Shown here: positions 44,123-55,571 of the stretch, piece after piece
Layout: each line of letters opens with the position of its first letter
How positions within the stretch are numbered: position 1 is the stretch's first letter
The notes under the pieces: model-generated
The model's database searches: none
The model's input: the letters and a program-made list of their open reading frames with translations, nothing else
What the model was told of the DNA's origin: nothing
Assembly: GCA_964020085.1 (NCBI GenBank)
Contig: OZ026604.1
Coordinates: 18,246,758-18,310,757, forward strand
DNA from: Micromussa lordhowensis
Taxonomy: Eukaryota > Cnidaria > Anthozoa > Scleractinia > Lobophylliidae
Length of the DNA stretch: 64,000 nucleotides
Direction of reading: 5' to 3'
Program-made: the position numbers and the translations under genes

Positions 44123-44876
44123 TCAACCAAGATAAAACACCTCCACCTCATCAGGTGAGAAATAGTTGGTCCCAGCCAGGATTGTGAACTTGCTTTGTAC
44201 TCCACTTGGAACAGAGTAGTCGTTGTATTCACCAAAGTCTGTGTATGAATTAGCGTTACTGTTGGCATTGTTAGCAATGTAGATGTCATTCCCAGAACCA
44301 AATATTGGACCATAACTTGAGTACCTGTAAATTGCACGTGATGGCATCGTCACCATGCTCTTAAATGGTCCAAGACCTTCTTTGTTGCGGAGCGAATATA
44401 TGAACGCATTGGAAGTGTAGCCATAACTACCACTGGTATCTAAAAAACAAGAAGAAAGAAGAGATATAACATAAAAATAATGATTCCACGAACAAGATAT
44501 AAAACAATTAAAACTAGATAATTAAATAATTCGTAGAGCTCCAATATTAGACCTTTTCTTCTGGTATTGGTGACAAGTATCCTTATATGACTGGTATTAA
44601 AGCGTTTATTTTTGTTTTCGGATTTAATCATTGATAGCCGAGAAATTCGCAGTTATGTGGGCATATATTCACTGTAATTGCGTTCCCATACATGCTCTGT
44701 AATTTGTAGTAGCATGAAGCAAATTTCCTAGATTGTGGTTGGTTTTAAAAACCATGAAACAATTTACTCCTCCTTTGTCAGTATTTTAATGCAAATTTTC
44801 CCTTTTTACATAACTTGGCTATTCTTCTTTTCTCGGAGATCGTAATTTTTATGATTAATTGATAGTAAGACTTCGT

Positions 44877-44907
<31 letters not shown>

Positions 44908-47900
44908 GATAAACAAATAGAACTCTCGCTGCGCGGTCGTCCGATTTTGTTATCGCTTGTATGATTATAGACCGAATTGGACTCCACTCAATCCTATTAC
45001 CATTAGAAATGAAAAAAAAAGAATAAATAAATAAATTAATAAATAGATAAATAAATAAATAAATAACAACGCGAAACCCCAGAAACAGAAAAACTGTAAT
45101 CACGTTCTGTAGAGGCAGCTAAATCAGTACTTTGAATCTTTGAATTAAACATTGGCCCGGGGTTTGCTTCAGTAGAGGGTGTGAATAGGGGATCGAGGAA
45201 TTTTAAATCAGAGTAAAACAAGCTTTCTTCGATCTCATCCAGAGCTCGTGTTACTAACTTAAATAAAGCAACTTCTCCCAGTAATCTACAGTTTAATTTC
45301 AAGGTGTTTTCAATACATAGTGACTCTGTGTCAAATTAACCTAGGGATAATTAGCAATGATTAATTGAAACAAAAAATTTGATACCCCATGGAATGTCAG
45401 TGTATCCTCCAAACACGTACTGTCCATTTTTGATGATGGTAACCGTGTCACGTTTCCCATCACACCTGCTGTGGAAGGTACTGGCAGCCCAGCCGTGAGT
45501 GGAGGCGCGGTAACACAGCTCCCACTGGGGGTCCAACCCAACAGCAGGGGTCAGGAACTGAGAAAGGCGACTCTGGTAAAATGTGTTCCCACCTATTATA
45601 GCCGAATGGGCTAAAAGACCTACAACGGAAAAACAATGACTTAGTTTAGGTATAGTGTATAACAATTACACAGTAGTGACACAGTACTGCTCAGTTAACC
45701 AGCTGAATAACTTATGCATGAGAAGACCATCCATTCTGATAGACATTTCCTCAAATATTAAGGGTGTTTGGTTACTTCACGGTTACTTCTTGCCTTTAAG
45801 CATTCACACCTATTATAGCCACACTGGAATTGCGAAAATTTGAAATCTACTTCTGGGGAATCTCTTATGGAGATAGGCCAATAACTTCTTACATGTGCTG
45901 ACTTGATGGACATATTTATCACCCCCATCCCGGGATTTCTCGATCCTCATTGCAAAAAGTGATATGTAGGTGTGTGTCTATATAAAATTCAGGAGTGCAT
46001 TTTGCTATAAATCAGTTTCGACGCTTTAATGTTGGTAAATGTTGGCTTTGTGGGATAGTTACTGATATGCTTAAGTAAAATTCTTTGAAACGAAACGTTT
46101 TTGTTTTTTTCTCAAATTGATTTGACAACTTTTTTTCTTTGCAGAGCTTTACTTAGCCGGCCGTGCTAATTTAGCCCTGACTCAGTTCAGTCACGGTTCA
46201 AAATACATTTTTACGATAACTGCAGCAATTCTCGCGCGCTCGGCATTGGCTATTTTTTATCGTCAATATGCGGACAGACGCATGAATTTGAAATTCGTGC
46301 GACGCGTCAGCGAGCGAGAGCTGGCATTTCGACCATTTGTTATCGTAAAAAACAAATTGATGTCAGTTTTTCATGCGTCTGTCCTGTTATTGACAATGAA
46401 TTTCGCGATCCGCAGCTACTTTGACAATGTGATGACGAAATTTATGATCAATAACAGGACAGACGCATGAAAAACTGACGTCAATTTGTTAAGTATATTC
46501 ATCTGGCTCGCCTCCTACAAGTTGACAAAATTAACTTGTATAAATTTTGGAGCCAAGAAAGGCACAACAACTTAAAAAAAAGAAAACGAAAATAAAATTC
46601 AAATAAACAAAGTAACAAACAACCAGGACCGTTATCAACACGCAGATAAACAAAAAATAACAACTGAAAGTTGCTGCCCGTAAGTCCAACTCATATGGTC
46701 ACCTGATTGCATGATTGTAAATTTTAAATGTATTAGTCTCGGTTTCTGGTGATTAACGCTGATTTCGGAATAGAGTTAACTTTTCTTATCTTTTTTATCT
46801 CACGTATTGTCCACTTAACGAATTTTAATCGCACCATATTACGTAATTAACATATACAAGACCTGTGAGAAGTTCGCCAGCGACTCATTTTTTCATTCTC
46901 CTTATTAACAACTTATCTGAGTCAAGACGTTTTGTATCCTTTTGGATCCTCGTTGCAAGTGGCATGGCATTATCGTTGGATACTCAATCTTTATCATTCT
47001 ACTTATATAGATATATGTATTTATATTTCAGTTTTCTTGTTTTTAATCTTATTAAATTGAACGATTAACGGAGAAATTAGCAGAAAGACTAAAATAGCTC
47101 ACGTTTTGAATTCTCACAGTTTCTGCCGGTGTAGTTTTTTGTGCAAGTACATCTGTAGTCGTCAGTCTCGTAAAGTGTTTGGCAGGTTCCACCGTGCTGA
47201 CAGGGGAAACTTTCACAAGGACTCTGGCAAGGAGAAGCAGATTCGGATCAGTTAAGATCATTAAGATAATCTGTGCTTTTTTTAGAACAAAGGGTCGCTA
47301 GTAAAAGCTCACTAACCACGAAAAGGTTTGTTACTCTTCAGAAAATTCGCAATGCTTTCAGAAAACGTAAATTTAAGTTGGCGAAAAAAGAATTATTCGA
47401 ACAGCCTCGTGAAACTTCGGATGATCTTCGGAAATCTTCAGATGTCCTCCGAGGACTTTATGAAATTTTCTTGTCACATTTGTTTTGTCATCCTTCGGAA
47501 GACTTAAGCCCTTGCCAAACGGACTCGCAAGAAGTCGGATCGCAAGCAGCTACAAATTGAACTTGTGCAGAGACTTGCGTTGGGTGGCCAAGCGGGATCG
47601 TAGGTTTCCTTGCAGGCACACGCAAGTCGCAAAAAAGGACATTTCAAAATCCCCGCAGACATATCCTCATTTCACTCAACTTGTGGTGTTGACTGCAAAC
47701 TGTGAAAAACGTGCTCCGACTTGCATGCCAATTTGATCTCGACTAAGTGAGCGCAATTCATCGCACGTCAGCACAAGTGCATGCCCGCAACTCAGAGTCG
47801 CCAATAGACCCAGCTATAAGTTTTCAATTTTCGACTACTTGCCAGTCCGTTTAGCCTGAGCTTTTAAGACCACTTTCGAGAACTCTTATTCCACAACTTC

Positions 47901-49505
47901 TTGGGGTAAATTAATTTTTATAAATACACTATAAATCAGAGAAACAGAAATTCTTAAAGATCGACAGTGTTAGATTTTCTACATACATGTATGATAATAA
48001 CACCTAATTACTCGTTTTGAGTACATGGTTTACTACTAAACAGGTAAAGATAGGTTTTCCCCTCTTGCGCTGTAATTCTCGGAACGATTAGATGTCATTA
48101 GATGTGATTCAAACTCACTTAGTTACGGACCGATAGGCGAAAATCGTCACGAATTATGGTAAAGCATACGCTTTGAAAGAACTTATAAGCGCCGCGTTAA
48201 TAGTTGTTAAATGGCACAGGACTTATTAGAAGAAGGTGGTTATGGAGAAAGACTCCAATATTCCAGTAAGTAGAGTATCTTAATATTTCAATAAAATCGT
48301 TCCAAAACTGAGACCTATACTGGTAAGGAAAAGAAATCGGTTTTTCATCAATTTATTCACGTTTTCATTTTAATAAGGGGGAGGTTCTGTCATCCGGCTT
48401 AAACTTCTTCATATTTTATTCAGACAGATGTTTAATGGAGGCATTGCATCACATCAATAGCCGCAGTTTACATTACGGCAAAATTTGTTTTATTTAACAA
48501 AAAACTACTTCAGTTTCTGGCTACCAACTACCGCTGCATATAAAAAAAGTTCAGTACCCCCTCATGAGCGAGTCCAGTTTTCGACCATGAAAGGGAATTT
48601 ATCTGTTTCAGGTTGAACAGCGGAGTTGTAAAATGAGATCCGTACCATTCACATGCTAACAAATCGCCATAATTTTTTTTATTATTATTATAAGGCTAAA
48701 TTCGAATTCAAAAATTGAAAATCGGTTCAATTTGGTTCTAAAACTGAAAGTGCAAGCGACTGGTGCAAGAGTATTAGAGCGGCATTTGTCAAGTAATTTT
48801 AACCATTAGCGGCAGGGGGGAGGGACTATTTAAAACGGAGAAAGGTGCTGAGCTTTTTCGGCATCTTTTAGGCTATTGAGCCGAAAAGATAAGGTGTTGC
48901 TTTTAGAATTGGTACCTCTCAGGGGTATAAAAACATTTTAGCCATGCCCATAAAACAGGATCTTGGCACCTCTTAGGGGTTGTTTTCAAAATTTTTGACC
49001 AGCAACCTCCTCCTCCCCCCCCCGGATTAGGGGCGGCAATAATTTAAGGCTTAGGTAGATAACGTATAAAGAAACTACAAATATGCTCCATAATTTCACA
49101 GCAAATCATTTAAAGACACGGCGGAGTAACTTGGTTACTTAAGATATAAGTAGTGCTCACCATAATGCTGTAATGATGGAAAGTATGATTTGCTTTGAAC
49201 TTCTCGGATGCATTGTACTTGTCAGTTGGAAGTAGATCACAGGTTATGTTTCCGTTTGGTAGATGAAAAGCTCCAGTGTTTGTGGAAAAACAGCGATCGT
49301 TCTTCACACATCGCAGCAGGCAATGTCTTCCTGTTTGAACAGCGATACCTTCGATTTTTGGAACGTCGAGAACATGATAAAAATGTTCTATGAACTGTGC
49401 GTATCTCAGTGGTTTGTTTGGGTCACGTTGAAGACCGGCGAAGTCACTGGCGTCACACGTAAAGAAGATAAAAGTACTCGCTGATAAAAGCACCAATACA
49501 TTCAT
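44123..49505 (-). CDS. Secreted PAN-EGF-TLDc protein, copy A, intact, 338 aa
   Basis: Exons 49505-49161, 47223-47103, 45619-45386 and 44439-44123 join in frame with GT-AG sites and one terminal TGA. Residues 1-19 are a signal peptide ('MNVLVLLSASTFIFFTC'). Residues about 20-115 form a PAN/Apple-like domain with 'GRHCLLRCVKNDRCFSTNTG' and a later 'NITCDLL'. The second exon is one EGF-like domain (about 116-156: 'SPCESFPCQHGGTC', 'YRCTCTKNYTGRNC'). Exons 3-4 encode a TLDc-like domain with 'LCYRASTHGWAASTFHSRCD', 'VFGGYTDIPWG', 'NAFIYSLRNKEGLGPFKSM' and a final 'DEVEVFYLG'. PAN and EGF modules bind proteins or sugars; an extracellular TLDc domain has no established activity. A secreted or matrix role is inferred. 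Copy B at 53209-58767 is a damaged paralogue. Confidence 0.85.
44762..45005. mobile_element. Foldback/MITE-like element, copy 2 of 3
   Basis: Same unit as 1014-1256, with the inverted pair 'cgtccaattcggtctgtaat' and 'atagaccgaattgg'. It lies in the last intron of the copy A gene, and copy B has it at the same place, so insertion came before the duplication. Confidence 0.75.
45016..45067. repeat. (AAAT)n microsatellite, copy A
   Basis: An imperfect run of aaat/taat units directly after the MITE. The paralogous tract at 54058-54148 is clearly longer. Confidence 0.75.
46354..46490. repeat. 43-bp inverted repeat, copy A
   Basis: 'aacaaattgatgtcagtttt' plus 'tcatgcgtctgtcctgttattga' (46354-46396) is mirrored at 46448-46490 with one mismatch. 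'ggacagacgcatgaa' also occurs at 46271. It is probably a foldback element and is repeated in copy B near 55435-55571. Confidence 0.75.
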
Positions 49506-50404
49506 GGCTAACAGGGCGGATTAAATGTACTGACTTGGTTTTAACTTCACAGATATACTTAACACCCTAACATCATTTATAAATAGTGTTTTCAAAGTAT
49601 ACTATGAATTATGAATGTCTATGAACTAATTGATGTTTACTAAACAATACTTTTTTGTGACAAAACATAACAGTCGGGGTTTCAATATAATGACATCATC
49701 ATCGCTTTTTACAATAAATTTAAAGTCGTAGACGAGTTGTGCCCAAGTTTAATTTCGCTATGGCCCATGCATATTGGGAATATCTTTAGAAAGCAATGAA
49801 TAGTGTCTGCATACTGGGTGCAAGAAACAAAATTTTAATGGTATTGCTGACAAGTTGTGCCCGACGTTAATTTCAATAATTTGCCCTGCTTTATGAAAAA
49901 CACGACTGTGTCCTTTTAAGGCCATGGTATTTCTATGTAAATAGCATATCAATGAATAATGAATAAATGCGAAGAGTCAAAAATTGCGAAATTTCCGCAG
50001 ATGTCTGAATGTTAAATTGCCTTATTTAAAAAGTCTTTGAACTGACAGATAACAGTATTGCGAAGGTTTCCTGTAATGATATCGCCGTTTGTCAGTAAGT
50101 CGTTGACGAGTTATGTTCAACTATTTCACTGACTTAAACAACTTTATTAAAAACATAACTCACTCCTATACAGTTATCTTTCTATTGAAATTTAAAAAGC
50201 AATTAATAATTTATACAGGATATGAGTAAAAAATTCTGAAAGTTTCTCAGATGGCTGGATAGTAAATTTCTGAAAATTAAAAATTATTATCAAGAAAACA
50301 ATCTTTTAGTTTCTTAGTGTGCAAACCCCACAACAATTTTATTTGACATTACATTACATCCGGATCAATTTAAACCCATTCGCTCATCACCCCCAGGGGG
50401 GCCG

Positions 50405-50575
50405 GGAGTGGTTAGGTAGGTGGTTGTCAGCTCCCCACATGTTTTTATCCCCAGAAGTTTTTTAATATTTTCAAAAGGTAATTTACTCTGTGCTGCTGGA
50501 ACTTTCAGTAGCTGTTCATACATCCCTCGCCAAGATTTTGACACGTCAACTGTCTCCGCGTCATGTTACGCTGCC
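50405..50575 (-). other. Conserved short open frame, copy A of a duplicated pair
   Basis: On the minus strand a frame encodes 'ETVDVSKSWRGMYEQLLKVP' followed by 'AAQSKL', 'FENIKKLLGIKTCGEL'. The paralogous site at 63222-63070 keeps the frame with a few amino-acid changes. I do not recognise the family and see no clear splice sites, so it may be an orphan exon or a gene fragment upstream of the TLDc gene. Confidence 0.35.
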
Positions 50576-51589
50576 ATGGTTACAACATTTCGGCATGTAG
50601 TTGAAGCCAAATGTTGCCTTTTAAGAACTTGTACCTTTTTCGTACATTCTAGTATCACTTTTGAATAATTTCTGATCAAGTCATGTTATTTTCGGACTTT
50701 CTTAGAAGATAGTGAATTCCAAGAGAGCGTATCCATGATGGCGGAATTGATAATTAACGTCGTGCGACGTCTAATGAGGTCATAATTAAAATGTCGACGT
50801 GTAAAGAGTAGTTAGTTTAGAGTTGTTATAACGAAAGTCCAGAGGAGAAGTTCCGTCCATTCCCTAGTACACAGTGGAGGAGTGTGTCCTCACTCGATTC
50901 TACTGAGTATTTTACATTCAGGCCGACTCAGAAAGGGAAATGAAACTTAAATCGGATCGAAGCTTTTGTCCGTGACCTAAATCACTTTCCGGTCTCTGGT
51001 TGGGCAAACACTTTGTGCCATTTTATTTTGCTGTGCAGTCGTTGCAATGCATTTTATCACGACATATTCCGTTCGATGCAATCAATTCGGAAATTTTCAA
51101 GTTTCCTAGCTCAGTGATATGTAGTGTTTATTAGCTTTGATTAGTTGAATTGTAATTATTTATGAAGATGAAACGACTGAGTCTGGTTTGCATCGAGTAC
51201 TGACAAGCTGCAGCTGAGCTTTCACGACCCATAGTTAACACGAACAGCGTAACTGTCTCGGAACATTATTAACCTTATCAGACTGCTTTAGAACTGTTTT
51301 ATTTTGCTATGCAGTCGTTGAGATGCATTTGATCGCCACACTTTGGAGCCTACTTATGCGGAGTTGTTTCTGTCATTGATTACTTAACTTGTGTTAAAAC
51401 GCCCCCAAATTTAGCATGGTCGCAGGTGAAACGGAAATAGAAGTGACTGAGTAACTTAGCAGGAATAAATAAAGAACAAATTAGTACCAGTAACGTATCT
51501 ATATACATATGTGTCAAGAAAAAACAAGAACTTTATTGAACCTGTGTAGACTTTTGTTTGCTTTATTCTTTTTTGTTTTAGCTTCATTT

Positions 51590-51870
51590 TTGTAAAGTAA
51601 AGTAAATCTTTATTTCTACAAGATGGCCCATTCAGCTCGGAGGCTGGTATCCATACAGGGGCCCTGTGAATATAAAATTAATTAAATACACATTAAATTC
51701 TATACATAGCATTGATTGAATTATACATTAGAAATCCAGGAATCCTGAAGAATACATCATTATAAAACTAAGAATACCATTTAAAGTTACAAACTGGAAC
51801 TCGATATACAAATATAAAGCTGTGAAATCTATAAGCCACACAGAATCTGTGCTGGGGCTCTTGATTTTCT
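51590..51870 (-). mobile_element. LINE 3' UTR fragment
   Basis: On the minus strand 'gagctgaatgggccatcttg' then 'tagaaataaagatttactt' resembles the 3' end of cnidarian CR1/L2-like elements. No coding part remains. Confidence 0.4.
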
Positions 51871-52318
51871 GCCTTCCAGTCTAGCCACGTGGCTAGCGTG
51901 GTTATTTAAGGCGGGGGTAAACCCGAAAGCCGTATTTTTTGGCTGGGTATTATGTTTTTAATGCAAATATCTTGTTTACGTTTCAAGCAATCAAGAATCT
52001 CTATGCTCATCTCACATATCTATGTTTTGGGTTGTTTTGTAAATTTTTTGGTGATTTTTAGGTATATTTGGAGAGAAATAGTTTTTCTCAAAGGATTAGT
52101 AAAATTGATGGAAATAGGAAATTTTGAAGATTTGTTGTTGTTTTAAAATTAGAGTTTGAAATTAAAAATTGGTACATACACTCCAAACAGTTGCCCAACA
52201 ACCTGGGGTGCCATTGTGCGGTCGGGCAACTGTCTGGTGGTGATCCATAACCCTTTTTTTCCCTTTCAACCTCTCTTTAAACTTACCAAAATTTCACGTG
52301 TACCCCCGCCTTAAGAGA

Positions 52319-52440
52319 AACGGGTTCCGTTTTCGAAAAATCAATTCACTATTGCATTCTAGAAAAGACTAGTAGGTTTGAAACCTACTAGTCGCAATAG
52401 TGAATTGATTTTTCGAAAACGGAACCCATTAGTCGTATTA
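52319..52440. mobile_element. Long near-perfect foldback, about 120 bp
   Basis: 'gggttccgttttcgaaaaat' plus 'caattcactattgc' is repeated in inverse at 52393-52433, and the inner part 'gactagtaggttt' / 'aaacctactagtc' pairs back to back. Only 'attctagaaaa' on the left arm is unmatched. A related half-unit follows at 52462-52505 ('cattattgcattcttgaaac'). Confidence 0.85.
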
Positions 52441-53099
52441 TTGGATCGAACGAGCGAGTTCAATGCAATTCATTATTGCATTCTTGAAACGACCAGCGGG
52501 TTCAAGTTTCAAATAATCAGTTTATTAATGCAATATTGAGGGGTACGCTTCACTTAGTTTGACTGTAACATGAAAGGGTGAAGTGCAGAAACGATCCAAG
52601 TCTTCGTCCAAGAAGTCAGGCTGCAGTAAACACAAATTGCAAGATTTGCAAAGGACGTTTATTGAACCATTATATTATACAATGACTAAAATCAATATAC
52701 ATCTACAAATGTCCATTATTGGTTACAAATGGAAATAACATCCAAGCATAATCAAGTGGTTATAAATCTTAACAAGCAATGCAACGATCTCATGCTTCCT
52801 TAGAACTTCGATTAATTATACGGCCGACGGATAGAAGATTGTAATGAAGGGGTCTCGAGATAGAACGCCCAAGGAGGCCCCTGTAGGGGGGCACACTCCC
52901 CGCGGGCACAGTCCCCGGAAAATTTTTAAAATGGAGGTCCCTGTAAATGGGATTTCCAGCTTTGTGAGGCCAAGTCCGCGTGTTTACAATGTCTCACTTT
53001 TTAGTCTGGGTGATCGACAGAACCCCCTTCCTCCTGCCCCGGGGAGAAAAAGAATGATCACAACAAGGCTGGCTACTTTTAGTGACATCGAAATAAATA
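52441..53099. other. Spacer between duplication copies
   Basis: No gene seen. Positions 52680-52760 share words with the Penelope-like relic near 40200. Confidence 0.4.
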
Positions 53100-53806
53100 A
53101 TAGTCTGATGTGTAACAAACAACTCTAGAACAATGATTAGTTTCGATTAGCTTATTATATCATATTATAAATGAGTCGAGAACGAGATAGCAGGCATGTT
53201 AAGGTAAGTCAACCACGATAAAACACCTCCACCTCATCAGGTGTGAACGTGTAGGTCCCAGCCAGGATTGTCTTCATGCTTTGTACTCCACTTGGAACAG
53301 AGTAAAAGGAACCAAAGTTTGTGTATGAATCAGTGTTACTGTTGGCATTGTTATAAATTAGGATGTCATGCCCTCCACCAAATGTTGGACTCGTCACCAT
53401 GCTCTTAAATGGTCCAAGGCCTTCTTTGTTGCGGAGCGAAAATATGAACGCATTGGAAGTGGAACCATAACTACCACTGGTATCTAAAAAACAAGAAGAA
53501 AGAAGAGATATAACATAAAAATAATAATTACATGAACAAGATATAAAACAATTAAAACTAGATAATTAAATAATTCGTAGAGCTCCAATATTAGACCTTT
53601 TCTTCTGATATTTGGTGAAAAGTATCCTTATATGACTGGTATTAAAGAGTTTATTTTCGTTTTCGGATTTAATCATTGATAGCCGAGAAATTCGCAGTTA
53701 TGTGGGCATATATTCACTGTAATAGCGTTCCCATACATGCTCTGTAATTTGTAGTAGCATGAAGCAAATTTCCTAGATTGTGGTTGGTTTTAAAAACCAT
53801 GAAACA

Positions 53807-54050
53807 ATTTACTCCTCCTTTGTCAGTATTTTAATGCAAATTTTCCCTTTTTTCATAACTTGGCTATTCTTCTTTTCTTGGAAATCGTAATTTTTATGAT
53901 TAATTGATAGTAAGACTTCGTGTCGTCCAATTCGGTCTGTAATCGTACTCCTGATAAAGAAATGAACTCTAGCTGCGCGGTCGTCCGATTTTGTTATCAC
54001 TTGTATGATTATAGACCGAATTGGACTCCACTCAATCCTATTACCATTAG
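53807..54050. mobile_element. Foldback/MITE-like element, copy 3 of 3
   Basis: Paralogue of 44762-45005 at the equivalent intron position of copy B, with a few base changes. Shared by descent through the duplication. Confidence 0.75.
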
Positions 54051-54057
54051 AAATGAA

Positions 54058-54100
54058 AAAAAAAATAAAAAATAAATAAATAAATAAATTAATAAATAGA

Positions 54101-54147
<47 letters not shown>

Positions 54148-54148
54148 C
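54058..54148. repeat. (AAAT)n microsatellite, copy B (expanded)
   Basis: The same tract as 45016-45067 but about 40 bp longer, with a long uninterrupted (AAAT)n run at its right end. The difference arose after the duplication. Confidence 0.75.
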
Positions 54149-55434
54149 AACGCGAAACCCCAGAAACAGAAAAACTGTAATCACGTTCTGTAGAGGCAGC
54201 TAAATCAGTACTTTGAATCTTTGAATTAAACATTGGCCCGGGGTTTGCTTCAGTAGAGGGTGTGAATAGGGGATCGAGGAATTTTAAATCAGAGTAAAAC
54301 TTTCTTCTATTTAATCCAGAGCTCGTGTTACTAACTTAAATAAAGCAACTTCTCCCAGTAATCTACAGTTTAATTTCAAGGTGTTTTTAATACACAGTGA
54401 CTCTGTGTCATATTAACCTAGGGTTAATTAGTAATCATTAATTGAAACAAAAAAATTATCATACCCCATGGAATGTCAGTGTATCCTCCAAACACGTACT
54501 GTCTATTTTTGATGATGGTAACCGTGTCGCGTTTCCCATCACACCTGCTGTGGAAGGTACTGGCAGCCCAGCCGTGAGTGGAGGCGCGGTAACACAGCTC
54601 TCACTGGGGGTTCAACCCAACAGCAGGCGTCAGGAACTGAGAAAGGCGACTCTGGTAAAATGTATTCCCACCTATTATAGCCGAATGGGCTAAAAAAAGA
54701 CCTACAACGGAAAACAATGACTTAGTTTAGGTATAGTGTATAACAATTACACAGTAGTGACACAGTACTGCTCAGTTAACCAGCTGAATAAGTTATGCAT
54801 GAGAAGACTATCCATTCTGCTAGACATTTCCTCAAATATTAAGGGTGTTCGGTTACTTCACGGTTACTTCTTGCCTTTACTAAGCATTCACACCTATTAT
54901 AGCCACACTGGAATTGCGACAGTTTAAAATCTACTTGTGGGGAATCTCTTATGGAGGTAGGCCAATAGTTCTTACATGTGCTGACTTGATGAACATATTT
55001 ATCACCCCCATCCCGGGATTTCTCGATCCTCATTGCAAAAAGTGTTATGTAGGTGTGTGTCTATATAAAAATCAGGAGTGCATTTTGCTATAAATCAGTT
55101 TCGACGCTTTAATGTTGGTAAATGTTAGCTTTCTGGGTAGTTACTGATATGCTTAAGTAAAATTATTTGAAACGAAACGTTTTTGTTTTTTTCTCAAATT
55201 GATTTGACAACTTTTTTTCTTTGTAGAGCTTTACTTATAGTCGGCCGTGCTAATTTAGCCCTGACTCAGTTCAGTCACGGTTCAAAATACATTTTTACGA
55301 AAACTGCATAAATTCTCGCGCGCTTATTGGCTATTTTTTATCGTCAATATGCGGACAGACGCATGAATTTGAAATTCGTGCGACGCGTCAGCGAGCGAGA
55401 GCGGGCATTTCGACCATTTGTTATCGTAAAAAAC

Positions 55435-55571
55435 AAATTGATGTCAGTTTTTCATGCGTCTGTCCTGTTATTGACAATGAATTTCGCGATCCGCATCTAC
55501 TTTGACAATGTGATGACGAAATTTATGATCAATAACAGGACAGACGCATGAAAAACTGACGTCAATTTGTT
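55435..55571. repeat. 43-bp inverted repeat, copy B
   Basis: Paralogue of 46354-46490, arms still complementary. Confidence 0.7.

Larger units (their letters stand above)
44010..51330. repeat. Segmental duplication, copy A
   Basis: Collinear with 53100-64000: the PAN-EGF-TLDc exons, introns, a MITE, a microsatellite and about 1.8 kb of flank upstream of the gene match closely. Copy A lacks the SINE and the 3.4-kb foldback found in copy B, and carries about 110 bp near 48090-48210 that copy B lacks. Confidence 0.9.
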
